NCBI RefSeq assembly: GCF_041146795.1 | Contig: NC_135177.1 | Location: forward strand, 22,728,560-22,792,559 | DNA length: 64,000 bases | Direction: 5' to 3' | From: Maylandia zebra | Taxonomy: Eukaryota; Chordata; Actinopteri; Cichliformes; Cichlidae | In this document: piece by piece, positions 1 to 11,600 of the stretch | Layout: each line of letters begins with the position of its first letter | Position numbering within the stretch: position 1 is the first letter of the stretch | Position numbers and translations under genes: made by a program | Notes under the pieces: generated by a model | Seen by the model: only the letters and a program-made list of their open reading frames with translations | Databases searched by the model: none | What the model was told of the DNA's origin: nothing

Positions 1-589
1 AATAACTTAAACAGAGAATAAGCATTGAGCAAACACTTAGTGCCAAGTGACTGAGATGTAACTCAATATCCTTATCAAACCAGTTGTAATAAATCACCAG
101 GCCCAGCAGTTTATGAGCCTTTAACTATGAAGTGACCAAGGTTTTTTTATCAACTAATGAGTGGGATAGTTTATATTTTACACGTTATTACTTTATCATA
201 CGTAAACTGTTTTGTTTATCAGTGATAGATATTGTATAACCTGTTTATATTCTAATTACAAATTTCTAACATTTTTATGTTAAAAAAGTTTAAAACTAAT
301 CCTGCGAAAAAGATTTATTTAGTGAATCCTTGTGTGTTTCCTTTTACAAAAACACAGTATTTGTGTGAGTAATACCAGGAAAAAATACATGCTAAACTTT
401 AAAGTATGTTGGAATGAATTGTGTACTGCAGTATGCTGTATATAAATATAGATGAACTGGTGATACTTTGATCAGCAACGTATTATAGATAAGCTACTAT
501 TTCATCCTTCTTTTTTTTTTAACTTCCATATGGTTGTTTAAAATAAAAACAGCCACTTTTTTTTAAAGATATATAATATTTAAAATATA
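1..589. other. AT-rich non-coding sequence
   Basis: No open frame of interest, no splice-flanked conserved coding block and no clear repeat ends were seen. The stretch is AT-rich with short T and A runs. It is either intergenic or part of an upstream intron whose exons lie outside the window. Confidence 0.5.
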
Positions 590-1060
590 CTATATGGGCA
601 AAAGTACTGGGCCACCAACACATTACAGCGACAGGAGCTGCTTAGCCAGGGAAACCCATGTCTTGAAGCTCCTGGCGTTCAGTTTTTGTGCTGATGTTAA
701 TGTCAGTGGAGGTTTCAATTCCACAGTTATTGAGTCTGCAGTTTGTTAGTGATTTTTACTCACTTGGCGACCCCTCTCTGTAACTTTATGTGGTCTTCCA
801 CTTTGTGGTTGAATTCCTGTAGTTACTAAACACTTCCACTTTTCAATAAAACTATTTACAGCTACTGGTGGAAAATCTAGGAAGGAAGAAATTTCACAAA
901 CTGCCTTTTTACAACAGTGACATCCTGTTAAGTACCACACTTGAATTTAGTTTAGCTTTTCAGAACAACCCATGTTTAAAAAAATGTCCAACAGCAGAAC
1001 TCCAGTCTTTTCAATTTTGCTAGAATTACCTTCAGTGTACCATTCTTTCTGGTTTCCAAT
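590..1060 (-). mobile_element. Tc1/mariner-like transposon fragment
   Basis: A terminus resembling the common fish Tc1-like end (ACTATATGGGCAAAAGTAC) lies near 588-606. On the minus strand, 746-940 encodes a helix-turn-helix segment typical of the N terminus of Tc1 transposases, with a readable SGRPHKVTERGR stretch. The catalytic DDE domain and the opposite terminus are missing, so this is a dead, truncated copy. The right boundary is approximate. Family assignment rests on remembered teleost elements. Confidence 0.65.
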
Positions 1061-1099
1061 AGTAGTTTTTATAGCTTATCGTGTGAGTGATCCATTCAT

Positions 1100-1345
1100 T
1101 CACTTCATAGTTAAAGGCTTAGTTTTATTTATATAGTGCCAAATCCCAACAACAGTTGCCTCAATGTGCTTTATTTTGTTAAATCCCCCCAAGAGCAGTG
1201 GGGGAAGGAAACAGTGGGAAGGAAAACCCCCCTTTTAACAGGAAGAAACCTCCGGTAAAACCGAGCTCAGGGAGGGGCGACCATCTGCCACGACAGGTGT
1301 GGGGTGAGGGGAGGAAGACCTGAAAGCTGAAGGCTCTGCCTCCCA
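1100..1345 (-). mobile_element. LINE 3'-tail fragment (L2/Rex-like), reverse orientation
   Basis: The segment contains the widespread fish module 'cagtgggaaggaaaa ... ttttaacaggaagaaacctcc' followed by a GC-rich block. The same module appears reversed at the end of the larger LINE relic near 37350-37430 and again at 62570-62800. In the large copy it follows a reverse-transcriptase C terminus, so it is read here as the 3' tail of that LINE on the minus strand. Confidence 0.55.
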
Positions 1346-1428
1346 TTCTACTTTTAAATACTCCAAGAACTGTCTGAGACTGAAGTGCTTTAATGGGGTG
1401 ATACGATACTATGAGGTCTTTAAGATAA

Positions 1429-1663
1429 TAATAATAATAATGGATACTTTATTGATCCCCATGGGGAAATTACTTGTTTTTCTCTGCATTTGACCCATTC
1501 ACTCAGTGAAGCAGTGGGCAGCCCACTAAGCAGGCACCCGGGGAGCAGTGTGTAGGGACGGTACCTTGCTCAGGAGTACCTCAGGGTAGCCGTTAAGTGG
1601 ATTCGAACCGCCGACCTTCCGATCATGGGGCGACCACTTTACCTACTGAGCTATCCCTGCCCC
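1429..1663 (-). mobile_element. tRNA-derived SINE, copy 1
   Basis: On the minus strand the element starts with a tRNA-like head. The A-box complement CCTACTGAGCTA is at 1642-1653 and the B-box complement GGATTCGAACC at 1599-1609. The body ends in an ATT-type simple repeat at 1429-1440. It is flanked by an 8-bp direct repeat TAAGATAA (1421-1428 and 1664-1671), as expected of LINE-mediated insertion. A nearly identical copy lies at 8358-8585 in the same orientation. Confidence 0.85.
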
Positions 1664-2644
1664 TAAGATAAGAGGAGGCCTGATTATTCAAGACTTTTAA
1701 ATTTGATTTTGGATTTTCATTTGCTGTTGAATGTGTCATGTGTGGATGGATATGAGTAAATGAATGGTTGTACAATCATAGGTGGCTTGGTACAAGTGAC
1801 TCACAGTTAGAGCACATCACTACTGTCTTGTGACTTATGTTCCTCTGGCTGACTCAGCCCTCCACCATCCAGAAAAGGCTGACTGTAAATCTCCATGAGA
1901 TGTTCTTAATCTGTGGAGATGAATGGGAAATCTGGAGTGCTTCCTTTGTGTGGTGGCAGCATGTTTACATTCCCCAAACTTTCCTGTACTCTGTACCAGG
2001 AACCAGTGAGTGTCTGTGTAGGTTTTTGCTAAAATTTCTGAGAAACTACATCACTTGTTTGAAAACCCAGGATCCAGGAAAATAGAAAAAGAAACAGCAG
2101 TGACAGCTGGTGAACTGAGAGAGCTGTTGATAATCACCAAACATGCTTGTACTGTACATTCATTGTCAGAAAAACAGAAGGAAAGGGACATACACAGACA
2201 ACTTCCTTTTCCCTCCCCTGCCAGAGGCTTCCTTTATTTTTATTGGACCATTAAAATGGTCAGAGTCTGATCATGTGACCCAGTGAGCCAATAGCATGAA
2301 GGGTTAGGAAAGCTGTGGGGGGGAAAGTGCTTTAACATGCTGAATTCACTGCATGAACTCAACAAGTCACCCTAAAAATACCCTCTGGGATCCTAAGCTG
2401 AACTCACCACATACTGCTACAATAATGAGAAATTAAAAGAACTTTGTTCCCCCCTTTGTTTGCTTTTGTGTGTATGTGTTTGGTGAACTAATCACAGCGG
2501 ACACACTCATAAACAGTGTTTAGTCATTTTTAATTATAGGAAATCACATATTTATACAGGGGAATAAGTGCCCTCTGCTCTTTTGGCCATCCGTAGTGAT
2601 GCTCAGAAGCTCATTTAGTTATCGGATTTCAATGAGATTACACC

Positions 2645-2674
<30 letters not shown>
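2645..2674. repeat. (GTT)10 microsatellite
   Basis: Ten uninterrupted GTT units. The run yields apparent poly-Cys and poly-Thr reading frames on the two strands that are not genes. Confidence 0.95.
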
Positions 2675-2675
<1 letters not shown>

Positions 2676-4597
2676 TTATATAATGGAGCCGGACATGCAT
2701 GCAAAAACCTTGCTCAGCGAAGCTCTTAAGATCTGGCAGCGCACTCTGGGAGAAGTGAGATGTAGGGCTACCGAAGTGGAAGAGCTGGCAAAGTGACCAG
2801 GAAAAATATGTCACCCTTCCCATCCACCACTACCTGTGTTAAAAGAAGGGGGGTGGTGGGGTGCGAGAAGGGGCAGCCCAATGCTCAGTCAGCTGTGCTC
2901 CTGCAACAGGAAACTGGGGCCATGACTAACACGACATGATGAGGAAAATAACTGAAGCACTCAACCATGAGACGTAGCCAACAGTGTCAGTGAGCTGCAG
3001 TTTACATGAAGTGAAGCTGAATTTCTTGAACTAGTTATGAAGTTAAACATAAAAGATCATTTATGGCTTTTCTGTTGCAGATGAAAAAATCTAAATAATC
3101 AGGAAAATTGTGGAATCATGAAACTAAAGAAACTTGTCTTTATTTAAGAGAAGACTTGAACTTAATTATAATCCAAATGGAAAAACTGAATAAATTAATA
3201 ATTAACTGAGCTAAAACTCCCACGGTCTGTCTGGGAGTGAATCTGGAGTTTTATTGAGGGGCAACAGGAAAGGGAAAGGATGTGCTGAATAGCAAAAAAA
3301 AAGGAGAAGGAGTCTTGCAACACAGAAAGTGGCACAATGTTTGTTTTAGTAATTGATAATAGCTGAAATTATAACTGTAGTGGTGTTTTCATTTTCCCAA
3401 AGTCTGTGTGATTAAGTGGAATAATTATGAGCTTATCAGCTGCTACTTTTGGCTGCTCCTAAAGCCTGTGACTATGGGAGAAATACCTGCAGGTGAGCAA
3501 CAGAGGTAACTACCAATGAAAGCAAAGAATACTGTTGATTGGCATATGATCTGCTCGTTAAATACGTGAAAGTCATTCTACATCAAGGGCCACATACTGC
3601 CCACTTTCTTAAGTGGGTCAGATCAGTGAAAGTGGAAAATATGTGCCCACATTTTCCAAACCTGTCAAGTGGGCGGATTTGGCGTCTTTGCCGACTCAAT
3701 TCTGGGCTTTATGTTTGACACCCCTATATTAGAGTGTTACCTGGACAACCAGAGGTTTGGCTGTCCGTTGACGACAAGCTAGCAGCTTCGAGCAAATCGC
3801 TTCCAGTGTGTTTATTTCGATCCCAATTACAAATCGATTTGTGTCTCCTCCTGGGGTCAAACTAGGAATCTTTCACGTGTTTAAATATGTAAACAACTTC
3901 TAATCAGTCTGATGAGTTCAGTACACCAATAAAAGGCCAGTAGAGGAAGGAGATCAGTCAAACAGTACACTTCTTCTTTATATGACAAATGCTGGATTAA
4001 TAATAGATAATCAGTAATAGAAAAACTGCATACTTTCCAGTTTCCATCTGTTGGTCAGGAGAAACAAGTAATGTTTAGATGTCCCCTTTGTATCCATTTA
4101 ATGGGTGTTTTCCACATTATAAGGGTGTAACTTAAAGAAAAGGCGCTTATTTATTTCTCAGAGAAACTCTTTTTCTGCTCTGATATTAAAGTATTTCATG
4201 TGAGCTCTTATCAGAAACGTTAAAACCAAACACAGCTCCAAACACAGATAAGGACATGCTAAAAAATTTATGAACCGCACAATTGTTTTACTGCTTCTGC
4301 TTCTCTTTCTGTAAAACTCTATCAAAATTAATGGCTAAGTAGGGTTTAGGCTGTAAATTTTAAAGATAGTCATGACAAGGAGGCATTACACATGGTTTTG
4401 GCTCTCTAAGCTAAGGAGGGAATCCTTTTCAAATAACTGGCTGGGAGCAGCAGGGTGGGGATGGGAGTGGGGATGAAGTGGTTACGAGGTTTTGGCATTC
4501 ACAGCTGCAGTTGTTGGGAGGGGAGTTACTGTAGATCTGCAGGGGGACACCGGAGATAGAGTGCTTTGGGGCGCCCCCGCTGCTCAGCACTTACGAC

Positions 4598-4611
4598 TGA
4601 CTCATGACTCA
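4598..4611 (+). promoter_or_regulatory. Two abutting AP-1/TRE motifs
   Basis: TGACTCA occurs at 4598-4604 and again at 4605-4611 with no spacer. The surrounding 150 bp is richer in G and C than its neighbours. TGACTCA is the consensus site for Jun/Fos-type bZIP dimers. The site lies about 3.2 kb upstream of the first cers2 coding exon; whether it controls cers2 is inference. Confidence 0.4.
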
Positions 4612-6587
4612 CGTCCCACAGATATTCATTCAAACCTCTTTACACTCTCTCTTTCTGCCACTCCCTGAACTTTGCATCAGAAATATTCAGCTATGTACTG
4701 TCTGAGGAGAAAGTGCTGCCCTCGACTAAGCACATGTGGAGGGAGAGATTTGCTTAGTTGTTGCTCTGCCTTTTCCTCTCCTGTGAGGGCCTCTTGACTT
4801 CTATGCATGTTGTATTTGCTCTGTTATATGCATGGTAAGAAACACACAGGAAGGCTTCCGCATAGGGGGAAATCATCCAATTCTCCAAATTATGTATCCG
4901 ATTACAGTTGTCCTCCTATATACATAGCCAGGGATGTATAGTGGGTGCGTGTATAGCCAGTCTATAGACCACATAAGGGCAAAATATGGCCTGAGGGCTG
5001 GGAGAGGCTCACAAACCATCTCAGTCCAGCCCATGACATCCTCAAGGGAAAACAAGAAAAAACACCCCCAAATCATTAAGAGCCAGCATTATACTAAGAA
5101 ATGAGAGTCCTGCAACTCAGACATGTTTTCACTGATGTAAGATAATGTAAGTGTTCTAATAGCACTTTAATTTTATGTTAGTTACGGGTGAGGTGCTTGG
5201 CCATTGAGGATGGGTTGGAGTAGAGGTGTTGCTCCTTCACACTGAAAGGAGCAAGTTGAGGTGATATTCACAATCTCTAACTAGAATGCCTTGTTGATGA
5301 CATGATTCAGACATGTCAGGCTGGGAGGAGACCCCAGCAAGAGCTCAAAATGCCGCTGACATCCTGAAATATGTACAAAAGCAGCCGCACCACCAGCTCA
5401 TCATCGCTTGATGTCAACATTTTCCACAAAAACACAGCATGTTCGGTTTGTAAATTTGTTACACGATAAGTTCAAACCTGGGAAATTCAGATTTTCATGT
5501 CGCTTTTTTACAACACTCGGTGTGTAATGCCCTTAAAATTCCCACTCAAACTCTGATAGGTGCATCAGGGGTTAAGCATCTACCTGAGGATACTTCACAG
5601 TGCAGATTGGAGGAATCAAGCCACCTAACTTCTGATTGGCAGGCCCCTGATAATTGCCACCCATATAACAATAATTAAAAAAGACTAGAAGTAACAGTGG
5701 AACTAATAAAAACAAAACTTTTTGAAACAGTAAAAACTGAACTGAGACAAATAAACCCACTCTCGAAACTGACTCAAACTAAACTGGAAGAAACAAAGAA
5801 AGATTCAAAATGAAATAAAAATTACAAATGATGAAAAATTACAAAACTTTTTAGCTCAGTTATTCAGAGTTTACCTCTTTGCTTGCTCATCCCTGCTTAT
5901 GGATACAGATTTTAGGAAGAACAATATCACTGTACTTGAAAGAGATGCTCATTTATGAAAGATCAACATTCCTACTCTCACTAGTAGTGAGATATAGGAG
6001 AAATGCTCTGTTATTAAAGCTCTTGGAACTTTAATAATAGAGAAGTGATCATATTTTAACGTAACAAATTTATTAGTAAAATGTGCAGAAATTACTCTAC
6101 TGCAGCTGTTCATGAGGGAATCTCCCACATCAGCAGATATTTCCTTCAAAATGACTCAGAAAGGCATATTTTTAGAAAACGTATTTACTTTTAAATGAGC
6201 AACAGAAGTAGCAGCATGCTCCTTTAGTCTCTGTTGGGTCCGTTTGGGTTGTTGTTTTTTTACATCTTAAACCAAATTACTTTTAAAGGGATTTTAGTTT
6301 AAAAGATAATTGATAAAAATAAAATCATGAAAGCTCAGCTGAAGCTGAAGCTTGCTCCTAACATGTTAAATATTTTTTGTAAGATGGTCATATCCTCAGT
6401 CAGAACATCTTTAAGTGGTAACATTCTGATAAAGCAAACCTCCTAAAAGTTTTTCTGTTCGGCTCATGGAAACAAATACGCACAAACACTGTAAACAACC
6501 TGTTGTTTTCTCAGCCAACGTCATGTCTACATTCGGTTGTATTCTCTTTTTTCACTGGGCTGTTTTCTTTAGAGTAACGCATTGAAC

Positions 6588-7509
6588 TAGAGCAGGGCGA
6601 TATGACCAAAAATATTTATCACGATATACATTTGAAAATTTACAATAACGATATAACTGACGATATAATTGACACTAGACAAAATACTTTACAACTCCAC
6701 AACTTTATTAGTGCAAGAAACCCCATCAATGTATTTTCACTTAAACAAGCAGCTGTTTTTTATGTGCATTACAGTTATATAAAAATTTAACAGTGCAAAT
6801 GCAAATTCCTTGCTGACAGTTTAACCATTTCCAGTGGAAATTGGCCGACATATCCTCAGCATAACCATGTATAATATCCACAAAACTTAAAAAGAGGTTA
6901 TAAACACACAATACGGTAATATTATGTTGAAGCACAGTACGTATCACTCCGCGAGGCGCCTGCCTACGATAGCCGTAATGCTCCGACAATCCATCAAGCG
7001 GTGCGGGTTCGTAGCTTAGCAAAGTCCCACTAAAACATTTGACAGATTTTCGAGTGCCGTGTACATAAAATCATTTCGAGGTCAGTAAACACAACCAGAA
7101 TTCATACATAAGGCGCACGGGATTATAAGGGGCACTGTCGATTTTCAGAAAAATCAAAGGATTGATTTTAAGTGTGCCGTATTTTCCGAAAAACACGGTA
7201 ATAACGACGGCCCGCTAGCATGCGCTACCAAAAATAGTGCTTTGTTGTGTATCTGACGGACGAAAGCCAAACCAGTTCCACACCACTGTAGTTGCAGCAT
7301 TTTTACAAACCAATTCTGATTCATCCGTTTCATTCAACGATCCACTTTCGCCCTTCTCATTCTGCGTCGCCGCCATGCTTTTTCCACCATGTGTGTATGA
7401 AAACAAAGGCACTGCGCATGCCCATATTCTATCGCGATATTTCATTTTCTTATTGTTGCCCAACATTATACCGGTATTACCGTGAACGGTATGATATGGC
7501 CCAGCCCTA
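6588..7509 (-). mobile_element. hAT transposon relic with both ends
   Basis: The left end TAGAGCAGGGCGATATGACC and the reverse complement of the right end TAGGGCTGGGCCATATCATA form imperfect terminal inverted repeats of the hAT type. The element is bounded by a perfect 8-bp duplication CATTGAAC (6580-6587 and 7510-7517), the length typical of hAT insertion. On the minus strand, 7215-7466 encodes about 83 aa ending in a partial BED-type zinc-finger segment (VVWNWFGF, then the first Cys). The frame stops before the second Cys pair and no catalytic domain remains, so this is a non-autonomous derivative. Confidence 0.85.
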
Positions 7510-7782
7510 CATTGAACATACTGTAGGAGCCGTGGTTAAAACTGGCTCCACTGCCCAGCAGCTTCTCTTCAAATAGATTTCCACCAGGATTGTGATGGGA
7601 TATTATTTCAAAAATATAGGTGTGACCTGCGAGTTTTAGCAACCATCCAGCTGTCTTTTCTTCACCTATTTTTACACCAACAAACTTTAGGGTTTGCGGG
7701 TCTAAATGATAGCTATTGTATTGTAGCTTGGGTTACACGCTGTTTGAAAGTGTTGACTCCGTTTGTGTCCGTGTGCTTCAGG

Positions 7783-8585
7783 ATGTTGTCGGAGCTCAGT
7801 GAGTGGTTCTGGCAGGAGCGGCGGTGGTTTCCGGAGGGCCTGGGCTGGGCTGACCTGGAGGATCGGGATGGACGAGTGTACGCCAAGGCCCGCGACTTGT
7901 GGGTGGCGCTGCCCATTGCCCTCATATTCCTCATTATCCGTCAGATCTTTGAAAGGTCGATCCATTTTTCACTCTGTCTTATTCTATCTCAGACATTTAC
8001 CTTTAATGCGTTTATGCATTTCTTTATGTCTTTAATCTCTCCTGACTTTGTATTCAGTTAGTTTATGCTTTTTTCCCCTCAGTAGTTACTTAATCCTTCT
8101 TTTGTTGTGCCCAGATCTATGATGAATAAATTCCCATTGTTTCTTCAGCTGTTATTGTTTTCCACATAAGTGTGCAAACAGCGTTCCTGTTTCCAGGAGC
8201 TAATCAGCGTTCATCTGTGTTTCCCTGCTAATGCCAGGAGACTCTGTTCCTCATTGTTTTTCATGTCTACCTCCTATTCAGCCACAGAACTGTCAGAATA
8301 TACAATAAAAGAAACAGTGTAATCAAGACAACACATTTAAAAAAATATATATATATAATAATGGATACTTTATTGATCCCCATGGGGAAATTACTTGTTT
8401 TTCCTCTGCATTTGACCCATTCACTCTGTGAAGCAGTGGGCAGCCCACTAAGCAGGCGCCCGGGGAGCAGTGTGTAGGGACGGTACCTTGCTCAGGGGTA
8501 CCTCAGGGTAGCCGTTAAGTGGATTCGAACCTCCAACCTTCCGATCATGGGGCGACCACTTTACCTACTGAGCTATCCCTGCCCC

Positions 8586-8619
<34 letters not shown>

Positions 8620-11600
8620 ATATATAATAGCTTGAATATCGGATTATATAATATTTAATAATCACACCTATGCTTCCTTTCTTTGTCACTGTTTTTTAAT
8701 CCCAACATGTCACAATTGCAGGATGGTGGCCACGCCTCTGGCCTCGCTGCTCGGGGTTGAAGACACGGTGCGGCTCAAGGTCCCACACAACCCCACACTG
8801 GAGTCCTACTACTGTAACATTACCAAAAACCCCACACAGGTAGATACCTCTGGCCTTCTATTGCAACATCACAAAGGCTCTAATGCAGCTCTCGACTGAA
8901 TCACTGGGAAAATAATCAAATCTGACCTCTTTGTGCTGTTCTCAGTCTTCAGTAGCAAGTCTTTGCAAGAAGACTGGCTACTCAGAAAGACAAGTGCAGC
9001 GATGGTTCAGGAGACGAAGGAACCAGGACAGACCGAGTCTGCTCAAAAAGTTTCGCGAGGCCAGGTATGCATCCGTGCTCTTCTAAACATATATGACTGC
9101 TGTAGAGTCCAGAGAGTGTTCCTCTGGCAATATGAGCACATTTCTGAGGGCAAACGTAGCCCTCTATTTCTGCACTCATTGCAATGTTGCCCCTGCTCTC
9201 CACACGCACACACTCACACATCCAACCATGCTTATTAGCACAGGGCCTTTGCAGCTGGGGCTCTGTCACCACTGTTGGTTATTTTTATTTGTAAGCCAAC
9301 ATTTACTGTAACAGAAGCCGAGTTAAACCAACAGCCTGATTACAAGGCTATTGAGGCCAGCTACTACCAGCTGACAGGATTCACAGATACGTACAGTACA
9401 ATAGACAGCACATAACATGATACCGATACTAGTACTGACAGCATGCAGATATACTGTCCACTGATATGGATGCAGAGAAATCCTATGGTTATATTATCCC
9501 ATGTGTCCTGTTTGTAAGTCTTTCATGATCTGTTGGCTTGGGTGTTGTTTATGTTTGATGCAGATCTGTGAAAGCTTTTAACTCAAAAGATCAGTTTACC
9601 ATTTTTACCCAGAAAACGGTGGACACGCTGTGTACAGTGGATGAAAAAGTCACTCTAATAAAGAGTGAGACAGAAATACAGTTTGTACCCACCACAGGGT
9701 CTCTGTAGCTTCTCTGGAGCCTCTGATTGCATCACTCATGAGATGGAGTTGTAGGGGAAGTATTACAGCTTTGTTTTTTCCTACAAAGCTCAAAAGACAT
9801 GACATTTTTCAGTGCACGCTCACCCTGGAAACCCTTTTCAAACCCGGTTCTCTCACACCCTTTATTTCCGTCAGTTCTTGGTAAAGACATAAATGACATT
9901 AATGATGGCACTTCCTGCAGAGATGTTGCTGATAAATATGAAAATTACAAAACTGTAAGTGTAAAATCAGGAGGCTCCAATATTAGGGCTGTGCGATATG
10001 ACCAAAATCTCATATCCCGATATAAGAATTCTATCATCCAGATAACAATATAAATCACAAAAATGTAACATTTTCTGTAAATTCTGTGAATCTCGGGAAG
10101 CTCGTGTTGCGTGAAGTGTTTCCAGCTGCGCGTCATGTAGCTGGAGTCGAGTGTTTTAACCGATGCATGAAACTATACATTTTTAGACATAAGTTGCCGC
10201 TGCCGTTTTCTTTATGAGTATTTATTACACGGCGTGCTGCTGGGAAAAGCCTGTTCTAACGTTTATTTTTTAGCACCTGGCGGCTCTTTTTTTAAATTCT
10301 CATCTGTAAATAATCTGCTCTTTCACGTGATTCAGTTTATTTTGAAAAGTCTCAACAGGATCTTGAGCTTTATTGTGAAAGGTTTATGTGGAACATAAAC
10401 AAGCAGACACGCGATGCTGTTACCGTCGTTGTTGCTAACCACAACGCATAAAAACAGGCGCTTGTCCATCAGTAGTGTGATTATATAAAATATAAGAGAA
10501 AGAGAGAACTTTAAGAAATTAATATAGCCACTACAGTGACCATCAAAACGATGAAAAAATATTGGCGTAAACAGTTTATTTTGCGACACCACGAAACAAA
10601 CGACAGCGTAAAATGAAACGATAGACGTTTTTATATCGTCATGCGATATATATCGTTATATCGAACAGCCCTAACCGATATGTTTGCCAAGTATTCGGAT
10701 GGGTTGAAGTTGAACCTGTTTGTTCCCTGAAGAAACTCATTTGTTTCATTACATTTGCATTACTTAGCCGTACGTCATGCGTTAGCAACATAAAGCTTAA
10801 GCTGTAGTCAAAGTCTCTTCCACTCAAATCTTTAATGAAGTCACACGCATGATCTGTATTTTACTGTTTAAGTATTAGCTCAAAGAAACAATAGAACACC
10901 TGCCTGAAGCCGCTGGAAATGGAGTCTGCAGTGCTTTAAGCCTGACTGCTCATCAGCATTTTTGTTACTTGTTCAAAATCAGGCTTTGGCTGCTTGGCTG
11001 GAGTCACCATACACTCAGCTTTAACCTCACTCTTTCTTTGCCGCTTTAGCTTTGGTTTAGCTTATTGCACATGTTTTCAGGAGTTGATGTCACGTTAAGA
11101 GCAGTTGTTTCTGGGCGGGCTGTGCTTTACACTTTAGCGGCACATTTTTGTCCTTTGGTGCCAGAAAAATGAAAATAATAGTTTTCTGTATCCCACCTCC
11201 CTTCACATGAACTGAAGTGATCTGATTTAAGTGGAAGTGCAGAAAACAGCATGTTTTATGATTTTTTTTTCTTTGTGTCTGCCTATCACACACATCATTA
11301 AAGAGCTTTTGTAACACAAATTCGATTAGTAACTGTGATGTGATGCTGAATTTGTGTGTGTCACAACAGCTTTAAGTGGGCTAAATGCTCAAAAATAGCT
11401 TAAAATAGCTTTTGAAGTGATTTTGTTTTCCTGGTACACATGATGGGAAAAATAACTACAAAAACCAAACAAATAAAGCAAATAATATTTATTGTCAGGT
11501 ATGGGCCAAGCATTTACATTATTTCAGCCAATTTACAGTGATGTGTGTGCATATGTGATGTGTGGGTGTGTATGTGTGGGTGTATGCAGGCGTGCATGTG

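Larger units (their letters stand above)
1672..6587. other. Upstream spacer of cers2, no gene seen
   Basis: No coding exon could be supported here. The stretch holds a (GTT)10 run and a tandem AP-1 motif, listed separately. Around 3570-3730 there is an old interspersed-repeat-like block ending in 'tttgacacccct'. A 5' non-coding exon of cers2 may lie here, because the first coding exon is preceded by a splice acceptor, but I could not place it. Confidence 0.45.

Noticed and set aside
1599-1663. Genuine tRNA gene at the SINE heads
   Set aside because: Box A and B are present, but the acceptor stem and full cloverleaf are not, and the sequence is fused to a SINE body present in two copies.
2596-2823. 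Open frames on both strands across the GTT run
   Set aside because: Coding is produced by the microsatellite (poly-Cys or poly-Thr); no family similarity and no splice context.
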